Part shown: one piece after another, positions 23,740 to 32,447 of the stretch
How positions within the stretch are numbered: the stretch's first letter is position 1
Layout of the letters: every line of letters starts with the position of its first letter
Assembly: GCF_030345705.1 (NCBI RefSeq)
Contig: NZ_JAUASW010000003.1
Location: forward strand, 372,001 to 436,000
Direction of reading: 5' to 3'
Origin: Pelomonas sp. SE-A7
GTDB lineage: Bacteria > Pseudomonadota > Gammaproteobacteria > Burkholderiales > Burkholderiaceae_C
Length of the DNA: 64,000 nt
Made by a program: the position numbers and the translations under genes
The notes under the pieces: generated by a model
What the model saw: only the letters and a program-made list of their open reading frames with translations
The model's database searches: none
What the model was told of the DNA's origin: nothing

Positions 23740-24657
23740 TTGGATCACCTGGCCTGTTTCTCGCCTGAAGATTTGCGGTCCAAACCGGCCGCCCTCGAGG
23801 GTTTCCGCTGGCGCCTCTTGGCCCAAGGTGATTCGTGGTTCTCCACCGCTGCGGCGCAAGCCCACGGCAATCTGCTGCAGGAGCTGATGTTCAAGCAGCC
23901 GGCCGCGGCGCTGAATTGCGCGGGCCGGGGCGAATCACTGTCCCATGTGGTGGATCTGGAAGCGGCCCCCGAATTCGTGCGCCTGCTGGGCGACACCTCG
24001 GCGCCGGCGTGGGACGGCATCCTGCTGTCGGTCGGCGGCAATGACGTGATCGCCGCCGCTCAGACCCCCGCCCATCTGCCCGACGGCAGCGAGGTGCCGC
24101 TGGAAAAGCGCCTGCTGCGCCGCCAGACCGAATGGGGCCCGCCCTCGGCCGGCGTCGGCCGCTATTTCTCGGAGCCGGGCTGGACCACGCTGGCCGACTA
24201 CCTGCGCACCAATCTGCGCCACCTGATCAGCCTGCGCGACCAGGGACCCAGCGCCGGCAAGCCGATGTTTGTCCACTGCTATGCCGTGCCCATGCCGCGC
24301 CCGGCGGCTGCCGAGGACGGTCGCGGCCCCTGGCTCTATCCCATGCTCAAGGCCTATGCCGTGCCCAGCGCCGACTGGCTGGCCGTGAGCCGCCTGATGG
24401 TGATGCACCTGGCCCAGCTGCTGAAGAGCCTGGCGGCCGACAAGGAGCAGTTCCCGCACCTGCATGTGTTCGACAGCACCTCGGTGCCCCTGGCCACGGC
24501 CACACCGGGCTCCAGCGGCGTCAGCGGCGACTGGCACAACGAGATCCATCTGAACCACAGCGGCAGCTTCAAGATTGCCCGGGCCTGGTCCGAGGCGATC
24601 GAGAACGTGCTGGTGGGGCCGCCGCCCAAGCCGGTCAAGGCAGGCAAGGGTCGCTAG
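23740..24657 (+). CDS. SGNH/GDSL-type hydrolase-like protein
   Basis: The 305-residue product shows the blocks of an SGNH hydrolase: block I LLAQGDSWFS near residue 28, block III VGGNDVIAAA near residue 100 and a C-terminal HNEIHLNHSGSFKIARAW with the catalytic histidine. These enzymes cleave esters of lipids, sugars or peptidoglycan; the substrate here is unknown. There is no suitable ATG: a TTG at 23740 is preceded by GGAG with a 7-base spacer and fits the start of homology. No signal peptide is obvious, so it may be cytoplasmic. Confidence 0.75.
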   Translation: MDHLACFSPEDLRSKPAALEGFRWRLLAQGDSWFSTAAAQAHGNLLQELMFKQPAAALNCAGRGESLSHVVDLEAAPEFVRLLGDTSAPAWDGILLSVGGNDVIAAAQTPAHLPDGSEVPLEKRLLRRQTEWGPPSAGVGRYFSEPGWTTLADYLRTNLRHLISLRDQGPSAGKPMFVHCYAVPMPRPAAAEDGRGPWLYPMLKAYAVPSADWLAVSRLMVMHLAQLLKSLAADKEQFPHLHVFDSTSVPLATATPGSSGVSGDWHNEIHLNHSGSFKIARAWSEAIENVLVGPPPKPVKAGKGR

Positions 24658-24716
24658 GCAACTCATTCGGGCCGAGCGCCGGGCCGCTCCCAAGCCGGCC
24701 CCTTGTGGCGATGTGA

Positions 24717-24780
24717 TTGCCGGTCGATCCGGCAAGCATCGCCGTCCCCTCGGGGGACCGGCCAAGGTACCCCTTGGCCG
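24717..24780. terminator. Three tandem hairpins between convergent genes
   Basis: Stems are TTGCCGG/CCGGCAA (24717-24735), GTCCCC/GGGGAC (24744-24758) and CGGCCAAGG/CCTTGGCCG (24759-24780). They lie between the convergent SGNH and lplT genes. No T-run follows on either strand, so they may end transcription weakly, protect mRNA ends or be a repeat element. Confidence 0.5.
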
Positions 24781-24790
24781 AGGGGCTCAA

Positions 24791-26071
24791 TCAATGCCCG
24801 CAGTCGCTGCGGGCGATCTCCAGCAGGCGTTCGACCTCGGGGCCGTGCTTGACGCAGTTGTTCTGGTGCCAGCGGCGTATCAGCCACATGGTGCCGGCCA
24901 CGATCAGGCCGAACACGGCGATCGCCGCGAAGGCCGACAGGCCGCCCTTGGTCATGCCGGTGTAGAGCGCGCCCAGGGCCAGGATGCAGGCCTGTTCGTT
25001 GAAGTTCTGCACCGCGATGGAACGACCGGCGCCCATCAGGTTGTGGCCGCGGTGCTGCAAGAGCGCATTCATGGGCACGACCAGGTAGCCGCCCACCAGG
25101 CCCAGCACGATCAGGAAGGGCACGGCCACGTAGAGACTTGTCGCCACATTCAGGCCCATCACCAGCAGGCCCATCGCAATGCCCAGCGGGATCACCGCGG
25201 TAGCCCGCTCCAGCCGCATATACATAGAGGCCACCACGGCACCGACCGCCGTGCCTATGGCGACGACGCCGCCCAGGTTGGAGGCCTGGGTGGTGGTGTA
25301 GCCCAGGGCCGCCGCGGCCCAGGGGAAAAGAATGATGCGCAGATTGCCCGACACGCCCCAGAACAGCGTGGTCGTGGCCAGCGAGATCTGGCCCAGCTTG
25401 TCCTGCCACAGCCGCGAATTGCAGCTGGCGAAGTCGCGCACCAGCTCCAGCGGGCTGGTCGAGAGCCTTTGCAGCGGTGTGCTGGTGCGCGGAATGTAGA
25501 GATTGAAGACGGCGGCAATCGCATACAGCGCCACCAGGCTGCAGATCGCGGCCTCGGGCGGCGTGTCTATGCCGGTATCGAAGAAAGGCAGGTCCAGGCC
25601 CAGCAGCATGGGCGAGAGCTGCGGGCCGACCAGCTGGCCGCCCAGCAGGATGCCCAGGATGATGGAGGCGATGGTCAGGCCCTCGATCCAGCCATTGGCC
25701 TTGACCAGCTGCGAAGGCGGCAGCAGCTCGGTGAGGATGCCGTACTTGGCCGGCGAGTAGGCGGCGGCACCCAGGCCCACCACCGAATAGGCCAGCAGCG
25801 GATGCATGCCCAGCAGCATCATCAGGCAGCCCGCCACCTTGATCGTGTTCGAATAGAACATGACCTTGCCCTTGGGCACGGCGTCGGCGAAAGCGCCCAC
25901 GAACGGGGCCAGCAGCACATAGAACAGCGCGAACATCGGGCCCAGAGCCGGAATCTGCCAGGCGGGCGCATGCGTGCTCTTCAGCAGTTCGATGGCTCCA
26001 ACCAGCAAAGCCTGATCAGCCAGCGAGCTGAAGAACTGCGCTGACATGATGGTGTAGAAGCCTTTTTTCAT
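24791..26071 (-). CDS. lplT: Lysophospholipid transporter LplT
   Basis: This 426-residue major-facilitator membrane protein flips lysophospholipids across the inner membrane for re-acylation. It starts MKKGFYTIMSAQFFSSLADQALLVGAIELL, close to the family start, and shows twelve helices with conserved FGAFADAVPKGKVMFYSN and YSPAKYGILTELLPPSQLVKANGWIEG segments. In E. coli lplT overlaps aas; here no acyltransferase follows, since the downstream neighbour converges. The gene is divergent from alr with about 230 bases between. Confidence 0.9.
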   Translation of the reverse strand: MKKGFYTIMSAQFFSSLADQALLVGAIELLKSTHAPAWQIPALGPMFALFYVLLAPFVGAFADAVPKGKVMFYSNTIKVAGCLMMLLGMHPLLAYSVVGLGAAAYSPAKYGILTELLPPSQLVKANGWIEGLTIASIILGILLGGQLVGPQLSPMLLGLDLPFFDTGIDTPPEAAICSLVALYAIAAVFNLYIPRTSTPLQRLSTSPLELVRDFASCNSRLWQDKLGQISLATTTLFWGVSGNLRIILFPWAAAALGYTTTQASNLGGVVAIGTAVGAVVASMYMRLERATAVIPLGIAMGLLVMGLNVATSLYVAVPFLIVLGLVGGYLVVPMNALLQHRGHNLMGAGRSIAVQNFNEQACILALGALYTGMTKGGLSAFAAIAVFGLIVAGTMWLIRRWHQNNCVKHGPEVERLLEIARSDCGH

Positions 26072-26300
26072 GTACCCATCGATTACTGCGGGGGGTCGGC
26101 CCTGCACCCGGTGGGCACAAGCTCTCTCGATCTGTCCAGGCCGCGAAAAGGCTGGCTGAGGCCGTTCGCAGCAGCGGGTTTATAGCATGCCCCCCATAGG
26201 TGGGACAGTCGAATAGCGCCCGCGTTCGCGGGTGTCTGGAGGGGCCTGGAGCCTGGCCGCAACGATCGGCAGGCCCGGGGCCGGATGCCACAATTCCGAC

Positions 26301-27413
26301 ATGCCGCGCCCCATCGAAGCCCTGATCCATCAACGATCCCTCGCCCACAACCTGGCCCGCGCCCGCGCCTCGGCCCCGGACGCCCGGGTCTGGGCCGTGG
26401 TCAAGGCCAATGCCTACGGCCATGGCATTGACAACGTGTTCGAGGCGCTGCGCGGCGCCGACGGCTTTGCCTTGCTGGACCTGGACGAGGCCCAGAAGCT
26501 GCGCGAGCTGGGCTGGCGCGGCCCCATCCTCTTGCTGGAAGGCTGCTTCGAGACCCGCGACCTGGAGCTGTGCTCGCGGCTGCACCTCTGGCATGCGGTG
26601 CATTGCGAGCAGCAGATCGACTGGCTGGCGATGCACAAGACGCACGAGCCGCACCGGGTCTTCCTCAAGCTCAACAGCGGCATGAACCGCCTGGGCTTCA
26701 CGCCCGCCGCCTTCCGCGCCGCCTGGACCCGGCTGAACGCCCTGCCCCAGGTCGACGAGATCTCGCTGATGACCCATTTCTCCGATGCCGACGCGCTGCG
26801 CAAAGGCACGGATGGCATCGCCCACCAGCTCGCCGCCTTCGAGGCCGCCTGCGCCGACCTGCCCGGCGAGCGCTCGGCCTGCAACAGCGCAGCCACCTTG
26901 CGCCATGCGGCGCGCGTCGGCGGCGACTGGGTGCGCGCCGGCATCATGACCTACGGCGGCGTACCCGATTTCCCCGAGCACGATGCCGCCCATTGGGACC
27001 TGCAGCCCGGCATGACGCTGCGCTCCAAGATCATCGCCGTCCAGCAGCTGCAGCCTGGCGACACCGTCGGCTACGGCAGCAGCTTCACCGCCGACAAGGC
27101 CATGCGCATCGGCATCGTGGCCTGCGGCTATGCCGACGGCTACCCGCGCCATGCCGGCAGCGGCACGCCCGTCCTGGTCGACGGCCAGCGCTCGGCGACC
27201 GTGGGCAGGGTCTCCATGGACATGCTGGCGGTGGACCTCGACGCCCTGCCGAACAGCGGCTTCGGCAGCGAAGTCACGCTGTGGGGTCAGGGCCCCAAGG
27301 GCAACGTCCTGCCTATCGACGAGGTGGCCCAGGCCGCCGGCACGATTGGCTACGAGCTGATGTGCGCCGTGACCCGGCGCGTGCCGGTCACGGTCGAGCG
27401 GATCGAGCACTGA
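26301..27413 (+). CDS. alr: Alanine racemase
   Basis: This 370-residue PLP enzyme converts L- and D-alanine for peptidoglycan synthesis or D-alanine use. Lys35 in WAVVKANAYGHG binds PLP, and the catalytic Tyr of the other face lies in DTVGYGSSFT near residue 257. KLNSGMNRLGF and GRVSMDMLAVD are typical. The ATG at 26301 gives the normal N-terminus. It ends with a 1-base overlap (TGATG) with arfB, so the genes are coupled. dadA lies at the right end of the window but is too far away to share an operon. Confidence 0.95.
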   Translation: MPRPIEALIHQRSLAHNLARARASAPDARVWAVVKANAYGHGIDNVFEALRGADGFALLDLDEAQKLRELGWRGPILLLEGCFETRDLELCSRLHLWHAVHCEQQIDWLAMHKTHEPHRVFLKLNSGMNRLGFTPAAFRAAWTRLNALPQVDEISLMTHFSDADALRKGTDGIAHQLAAFEAACADLPGERSACNSAATLRHAARVGGDWVRAGIMTYGGVPDFPEHDAAHWDLQPGMTLRSKIIAVQQLQPGDTVGYGSSFTADKAMRIGIVACGYADGYPRHAGSGTPVLVDGQRSATVGRVSMDMLAVDLDALPNSGFGSEVTLWGQGPKGNVLPIDEVAQAAGTIGYELMCAVTRRVPVTVERIEH

Positions 27414-27817
27414 TGAACCTGCACTGGACGCCGGCCGACTGGGAGCTGGAGTTCACGGCCATCCGCGCCAGCGGCCCCGGCGGCCAGAACGTCAACAAGG
27501 TCTCGAACGCGGTCCACCTGCGCTTCGACATCGCTCGCTCCAGCCTGCCGGCGGTCATCAAGGAGCGGCTGCTCAAGCTCTCGGACCAGCGCATCACCAA
27601 CGAGGGCGAGGTCGTGATCAAGGCCCAGGACTCGCGCAGCCTGGAACAGAACCGGGCCGAGGCGGTGCGGCGCCTGGTCGAGCTGGTGCAGAGCGTGGCC
27701 CACACGCCCAAGGCGCGGCGCGCCACCAAGCCGACCTATGGCTCGCAGCAGCGCCGGCTGGAGGGCAAAAGCCAGCGCGGCGATGTCAAGCGCGGGCGGC
27801 AGCCGGTGCGCGAGTAG
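27413..27817 (+). CDS. arfB: Alternative ribosome-rescue factor ArfB
   Basis: This 134-residue peptidyl-tRNA hydrolase releases stalled peptides on ribosomes that lack a stop codon. The catalytic GGQ lies in IRASGPGGQNVNKVSNAVHLRF near residue 25, and the C-terminal tail is rich in Lys and Arg (GKSQRGDVKRGRQPVRE), as needed to enter the empty mRNA channel. Its start overlaps the alr stop by one base. It also overlaps the end of the convergent drug/metabolite exporter gene by 32 bases. Confidence 0.94.
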   Translation: MNLHWTPADWELEFTAIRASGPGGQNVNKVSNAVHLRFDIARSSLPAVIKERLLKLSDQRITNEGEVVIKAQDSRSLEQNRAEAVRRLVELVQSVAHTPKARRATKPTYGSQQRRLEGKSQRGDVKRGRQPVRE

Positions 27818-28706
27818 CCAGCCAGACGCAGCCCAGACACAGGGCCATGCCGGCCACGGCCAGCACCGTCGGCTGCCAGCCTTCCAGCAGGGCCGAGATC
27901 CCCAGCGCGATCACCGGGATCACCACGCCGGTCAGTGCCGCGCCGGCCGCGCCCTTGCGCTGGGCCAGCTTGAAATACAGCACGAAGGCCGCCACCGAGC
28001 CCAGCAGGGTCAGGTACAGCAGGCTGGCCACATAGCGCAGACTGGCATCGAAATGCAGGCCGGCACCGGTGACCAGCGACAGGAACACCAGGAACAGCGA
28101 GCCATAGCCCATGCTCCAGGCCAGGATGGGAATCAGCGGCAGCGAGCGGCGCGTCAGCGTGAGCGTCAGCACATTGCCGGTGCAGGCCGCGACCACGGCG
28201 CCCAGGCCCAGCGTGAGCCCCAGGGCGGCGGTCGGCCGTGCGCCGGTGGCGGCGATCTCGGGCCAGAAGATCATGGTCACGCCGGCCACGCCGCCGGCCG
28301 CGGCCAGCAGGAAGCGGCGCGTGACCTGCTGGCCGAAGAAGATGCGGCCCGACAGTGCATTGCCGAACACCATCAGGCAGAACAGCACGGCCACCAGGCC
28401 GCTTGGGATGTGACGCTCGGCCTCGTAGACGCCCCAGTAGTTGCCGCTGTACTGGACCACGCCGGTGGCCAGCATCAGCCAATGGGCCGAGGCCGGCAGC
28501 CGTAGCGTCTCGCCGCGCCAGGCAGCCAGGCCGAACAGCAGCAGCGAAGCCAGGGCAAAGCGCCAGGCCACCGAGTTCAAGACCGGCACCGCGCTGTCCA
28601 GCTGGAACAGGATCACATGCCAGGTGCTGGCCCAGATCAGGGTCGGGGCCCAGAACAACCAGCGGGTGGGAATGCCTTGTTGCGAGGGAGCTGCTTGATC
28701 TGCCAT
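27786..28706 (-). CDS. EamA/DMT-family exporter
   Basis: This 306-residue inner-membrane protein has about ten helices in the two EamA halves typical of drug/metabolite transporters. It starts RWLFWAPTLIWASTWHVILFQL, and the second half begins around LTLGLGAVVAACTGNVLTL. Such proteins export amino acids, purines or drugs; the substrate is unknown. It follows the LysE-type exporter gene by six bases on the same strand, so the two probably form an export operon. Confidence 0.88.
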   Translation of the reverse strand: MADQAAPSQQGIPTRWLFWAPTLIWASTWHVILFQLDSAVPVLNSVAWRFALASLLLFGLAAWRGETLRLPASAHWLMLATGVVQYSGNYWGVYEAERHIPSGLVAVLFCLMVFGNALSGRIFFGQQVTRRFLLAAAGGVAGVTMIFWPEIAATGARPTAALGLTLGLGAVVAACTGNVLTLTLTRRSLPLIPILAWSMGYGSLFLVFLSLVTGAGLHFDASLRYVASLLYLTLLGSVAAFVLYFKLAQRKGAAGAALTGVVIPVIALGISALLEGWQPTVLAVAGMALCLGCVWLATRAPAAARA

Positions 28707-28712
28707 CGTCGT

Positions 28713-29342
28713 TCAGGCGCTGCGCTTGAACGTGGCCAGCAGCGCGCCGGCGGCGATGAACAGCGAGCCGAACACGCGGTTCATGGCCTTGATATGCGAA
28801 GGCGAACGCAGGGCGGCCAGCACCTTGGCGGCCAGGGCGGTGTAGCCAGCCATCACCACCAGGTCGGTGAAGCACAGCGTGGCGCCTATCACCAGATACT
28901 GCGGCGCCAGCGCGGCGTGCAGGTCGAGGAACTGCGGCACCACGGCCAGCAGGAAGACCGTGCCCTTGGGGTTGACCGCGTTCAGGCCCCAGCCGCGCAG
29001 CACCAGCTGGCGGCGCGTCACCTGGCCGGCCTCCTGATCGGCCGCCACCATGGGTTTGGCCGGCGCGCGCCACTGCGCAATGCCCAGCCAGACCAGGTAG
29101 GCCACGCCCAGCCACTTGACGATGGCAAAGCCCAGCGAGGAGGCGGCGATCAGCGCGCCCAGGCCGGCACCGACCAGCACCACCTGGGTCAGGATGCCCA
29201 GCACCAGGCCGAAGGTGGTGAAGTAGCCGCGCCGGAAGCCATGATTGAGACCCGAGCTCATCGCGGCGACAGCGCCCGCACCGGGCGAGAGGCTGATCGC
29301 CCAGGAGGCGGCGAAGAAGGTCAACCAGACAGAGAGGTCCAT
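28713..29342 (-). CDS. LysE-family amino acid exporter
   Basis: This 209-residue inner-membrane protein has six helices and the LysE family's N-terminal SPGAGAVAAMSSGLNHGFRRGYFTTFGLVLG block. GLNAVNPKGTVFLLAVVPQF matches the conserved LNPKxxLFF region. Members export basic or branched amino acids or threonine/homoserine; which one here is not known. The ATG at 29342 was chosen because upstream residues show no family pattern. It is divergent from radA and upstream of the EamA exporter with a 6-base gap. Confidence 0.9.
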   Translation of the reverse strand: MDLSVWLTFFAASWAISLSPGAGAVAAMSSGLNHGFRRGYFTTFGLVLGILTQVVLVGAGLGALIAASSLGFAIVKWLGVAYLVWLGIAQWRAPAKPMVAADQEAGQVTRRQLVLRGWGLNAVNPKGTVFLLAVVPQFLDLHAALAPQYLVIGATLCFTDLVVMAGYTALAAKVLAALRSPSHIKAMNRVFGSLFIAAGALLATFKRSA

Positions 29343-29472
29343 GGCGCTACTGCTTTGTAAGTTCGTACGTTCCAAATGAAGACAGGGCCGGCAGGCCCTG
29401 ACGGAGAAGCGTTTTAGCACGGCGACGCCGGCCACGCAGCAAGTCAGGCTTTGGCCGCGACAATCGCCCCCC

Positions 29473-30828
29473 ATGGCCAAGGACAAGACCCTCTTCAGCT
29501 GCACCGAATGCGGCGGCACCAATGCCAAGTGGCTGGGCAAGTGCCCGCACTGCGGCGCCTGGAACACGCTGACCGAGACCCTGGCCGAGACGCCGGGCAA
29601 GAACCGCTACCAGGCCCTGGCCAAGAGCCAGGCCGTGGCCACGCTTTCGGAAATCGAAGCCACCGACGTGGATCGCACGCCCACCGGCCAGGAGGAATTG
29701 GACCGGGTGCTGGGCGGCGGCATCGTGCCCGGCGGCGTGGTGCTGATAGGCGGCGACCCGGGCATCGGCAAGTCGACGCTGCTGCTGCAGGCGGTCGAAG
29801 CCCTGTCTCAACAGGTCAAGGTGCTCTACGTGACCGGCGAGGAAAGCGGTGCCCAGGTGGCTATGCGCGCCCGCCGGCTCGGCCTGGTCGGCGCCAATGT
29901 GCGCGTGCTGGCCGAGATCAGCCTGGAGAAGATACTCGCCACGATCGAAGAAGAAGCGCCGGCCTTCTGCGTGATCGACTCGATCCAGACGCTGTACTCC
30001 GAGCAACTCAGCTCGGCCCCGGGCTCGGTGGCGCAGGTGCGCGAATGCGCGGCCCAGCTGACCCGCACGGCCAAGGCCGGCGGCTGCGCCATGGTGCTGG
30101 TGGGCCATGTCACCAAGGAAGGTGCCCTGGCCGGGCCGCGCGTGCTGGAGCACATCGTGGACACGGTGCTGTACTTCGAGGGCGACACCCACAGCAGCTA
30201 CCGTCTGGTGCGCGCCATCAAGAACCGCTTCGGCGCGGTCAACGAGATCGGCGTGTTTGCGATGACGGACAAGGGGCTCAAGGGTGTCAGCAACCCCAGC
30301 GCGATCTTTCTGTCCACCCATGCCGAGCCGGTGCCCGGCTCCTGTGTGCTGGTGACTCTTGAGGGCACAAGGCCGTTGCTGGTCGAGCTGCAGGCCCTGG
30401 TCGATGGTGGCGGGCCCAGCCCGCGCCGGCTCTCGGTGGGCCTGGAGCGCGACCGCCTGGCCATGCTGCTGGCCGTGCTGCACCGCCATGCCGGCGTGAT
30501 GACCAACGACCAGGACGTGTTCGTCAATGCCGTGGGCGGCGTGCGCATCAGCGAGCCGGCGGCCGACCTGGCCGTGATGCTGGCCATCCAGAGTTCGCTG
30601 CGAGGCAAGGCCCTGCCCAAGGGCTTCATCGCCTTCGGCGAGGTCGGCCTGGCCGGCGAGGTGCGACCGGCGCCGCGCGGCCAGGAGCGACTCAAGGAGG
30701 CGGCCAAGCTGGGCTTCTCCATCGCCGTCGTGCCCAAGGCCAATGCGCCCAAGAAACCGATTGAAGGCCTGCGCGTGCTGGCCGTCGAGCGCATCGAGGA
30801 AGCCATCACCGCGCTGCGCGAGTTCTGA
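29473..30828 (+). CDS. radA: DNA repair protein RadA
   Basis: This 451-residue RecA-related ATPase and helicase helps branch migration and recombination repair. Domains in order are a zinc finger (CTECGGTNAKWLGKCPHCG, residues 11-29), the RecA core with Walker A GGDPGIGKSTLLLQ, the RadA motif KNRFGAVNEIG near 250, and a Lon-protease-like C-terminal domain. Length matches the family. It is the first gene of a run on the plus strand with short gaps to the ABM, ilvE and zinc-finger genes. Confidence 0.97.
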   Translation: MAKDKTLFSCTECGGTNAKWLGKCPHCGAWNTLTETLAETPGKNRYQALAKSQAVATLSEIEATDVDRTPTGQEELDRVLGGGIVPGGVVLIGGDPGIGKSTLLLQAVEALSQQVKVLYVTGEESGAQVAMRARRLGLVGANVRVLAEISLEKILATIEEEAPAFCVIDSIQTLYSEQLSSAPGSVAQVRECAAQLTRTAKAGGCAMVLVGHVTKEGALAGPRVLEHIVDTVLYFEGDTHSSYRLVRAIKNRFGAVNEIGVFAMTDKGLKGVSNPSAIFLSTHAEPVPGSCVLVTLEGTRPLLVELQALVDGGGPSPRRLSVGLERDRLAMLLAVLHRHAGVMTNDQDVFVNAVGGVRISEPAADLAVMLAIQSSLRGKALPKGFIAFGEVGLAGEVRPAPRGQERLKEAAKLGFSIAVVPKANAPKKPIEGLRVLAVERIEEAITALREF

Positions 30829-30858
30829 CCCATTCCTCCCAACCGCCGTTCGCATGCC

Positions 30859-31212
30859 ATGAAGCCAGGATTCGCCGCCCTCCCCGAGCCGCCCTACTAC
30901 GCGGTGATCTTCACCAGCCAGCGCACGCCCGGCGATGCCGGCTACAGCGAGGCCGCCGAGCGCATGCTTGCGCTGGCAGCCCAGCAGCCGGGCTACCTGG
31001 GTGTGGAGAGCTCGCGCGGCGCCGACGGCCTGGGCATCACGGTGTCGTACTGGGCCAGCCTCGAAGCCATCGCGACCTGGCGGGCGCAGATGGAACATGC
31101 GGCCACGCGCGACCAGGGCCGGGCCCAGTGGTACGAGCACTATGAATTGCGGGTCGCCAAGGTCGAGCGCGCCTATGGCTGGAGCCGGGGCGAACCCGAA
31201 CCCCGCCCGTAG
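30859..31212 (+). CDS. Antibiotic-biosynthesis monooxygenase (ABM)-like protein
   Basis: The 117-residue product is a ferredoxin-like fold protein of the ABM type: YYAVIFTSQRTPGDAGYSEAAERMLALAAQQPGYLGVESSRGADGLGITVSYWASLEAIATWR. The pattern of a first strand, Gln-Pro-Gly-Tyr-Leu-Gly, and Tyr-Trp is typical. In such proteins monooxygenase activity is often absent; function is unknown. It starts 31 bases after radA and ends 57 bases before ilvE. Confidence 0.85.
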   Translation: MKPGFAALPEPPYYAVIFTSQRTPGDAGYSEAAERMLALAAQQPGYLGVESSRGADGLGITVSYWASLEAIATWRAQMEHAATRDQGRAQWYEHYELRVAKVERAYGWSRGEPEPRP

Positions 31213-31268
31213 AATCGGCGGCCACTGCATTCAAGCAAGCAAACCGGCTTGCGCAAGGAGTAGCCCCC

Positions 31269-32192
31269 ATGTCCATGGAAGACCGCGACGGCAAGATCTG
31301 GATGGACGGCCAATTGGTCGATTGGCGCGACGCCAAGATCCATGTCCTGACCCACACGCTGCACTATGGCTGCGGCGCCTTCGAGGGCGTGCGCGCCTAC
31401 AAGACGGACAAGGGCACGGCCATCTTCCGCCTGCGCGAGCACACCGAACGGCTGTTCAACAGCGGCAAGATCCTGCGCATGAAGATCCCCTTCACGATCG
31501 AACAGGTCGAGGAGGCGCAAAAGGCCGTGGTGCGAGAGAACCAGCTGGAAAGCTGCTACCTGCGCCCGCTGATCTGGATAGGTTCCGAGAAGCTGGGCGT
31601 CAGCCCCAAGGGCAACAAGGTCCACGCGATGGTGGCCGCCTGGAGCTGGGGCGCCTACCTCGGCGAAGAGGGTCTGAAGCGCGGCATCCGCGTCAAGACC
31701 AGCAGCTACACGCGCCATCACGTCAACATCACGATGACGCAGGCCAAGACGGTGTCCAACTACACCAACTCCATCCTGGCCAACATGGAAGCCACCGACG
31801 ACGGCTACGACGAGGCCATGCTGCTGGACGCCTCGGGCTTCGTGTCCGAAGGCGCGGGCGAGAACCTCTTCGTCATCAAGAACGGCGTGGTCTATACGCC
31901 CGACCTGTCGGCCGGCGCGCTCAACGGCATCACCCGCAACACCATCTTCCACATCTGCCAGGACCTGGGCCTGAAGCTGGTGGAGAAGCGCATCACCCGC
32001 GACGAGGTCTACATCTGCGACGAGGCCTTCTTCACAGGCACGGCCGCCGAGGTGACGCCGATCCGCGAGCTGGACCGCATCGAGCTGGGCAGCGGCTCGC
32101 GCGGCCCGATCACCGAGAAGATCCAGACCGCCTTCTTCGACATCGTGAACGGCCGCAACCCCAAGTACGCTCACTGGCTGAGCCTGGTTTGA
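31269..32192 (+). CDS. ilvE: Branched-chain amino acid aminotransferase
   Basis: This 307-residue PLP enzyme makes the last step of leucine, isoleucine and valine synthesis. Lys160 in NITMTQAKTVSNYTNS binds PLP, and HVLTHTLHYGCGAFEGVRAY and GAGENLFVIKNG are family markers. A GGAG lies before the ATG. It is followed by a zf-CHCC gene 34 bases downstream, a common arrangement in betaproteobacteria. Confidence 0.95.
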   Translation: MSMEDRDGKIWMDGQLVDWRDAKIHVLTHTLHYGCGAFEGVRAYKTDKGTAIFRLREHTERLFNSGKILRMKIPFTIEQVEEAQKAVVRENQLESCYLRPLIWIGSEKLGVSPKGNKVHAMVAAWSWGAYLGEEGLKRGIRVKTSSYTRHHVNITMTQAKTVSNYTNSILANMEATDDGYDEAMLLDASGFVSEGAGENLFVIKNGVVYTPDLSAGALNGITRNTIFHICQDLGLKLVEKRITRDEVYICDEAFFTGTAAEVTPIRELDRIELGSGSRGPITEKIQTAFFDIVNGRNPKYAHWLSLV

Positions 32193-32225
32193 ATTCGAAG
32201 TAACAAGATAGAAAGCGCAAGAGCA

Positions 32226-32438
32226 ATGAGCAGCAGCCCAGCAGCAAAGGCCGTGGTCGAAGTGACGGCCAAGGAAGTCCAGGGCCCCGGCGTGGTGGCC
32301 TGCCCCAATCCCAAGATGCCGCTGTGGAGCAACCACCCGCGGGTCTTCGTGGACGTGACCCACGAGGGCGGCGGCAAGTGCCCCTACTGCGGCACGGTCT
32401 ACCAGCTCAAGGCCGGGGAAGTGATCCACGGCCATTGA
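32226..32438 (+). CDS. Zinc-finger (zf-CHCC) protein
   Basis: The 70-residue product has the zf-CHCC pattern: Cys in VACPNP, His in SNHPRVFVDV, and the knuckle CPYCGTVYQL. In mitochondria and some bacteria a related protein is a complex I accessory subunit; in betaproteobacteria it often follows ilvE, and its role there is unclear. It is the last gene of the radA-ilvE run, 10 bases before the end of a convergent methyltransferase. Confidence 0.88.
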   Translation: MSSSPAAKAVVEVTAKEVQGPGVVACPNPKMPLWSNHPRVFVDVTHEGGGKCPYCGTVYQLKAGEVIHGH

Positions 32439-32447
32439 GGCCGGTGA

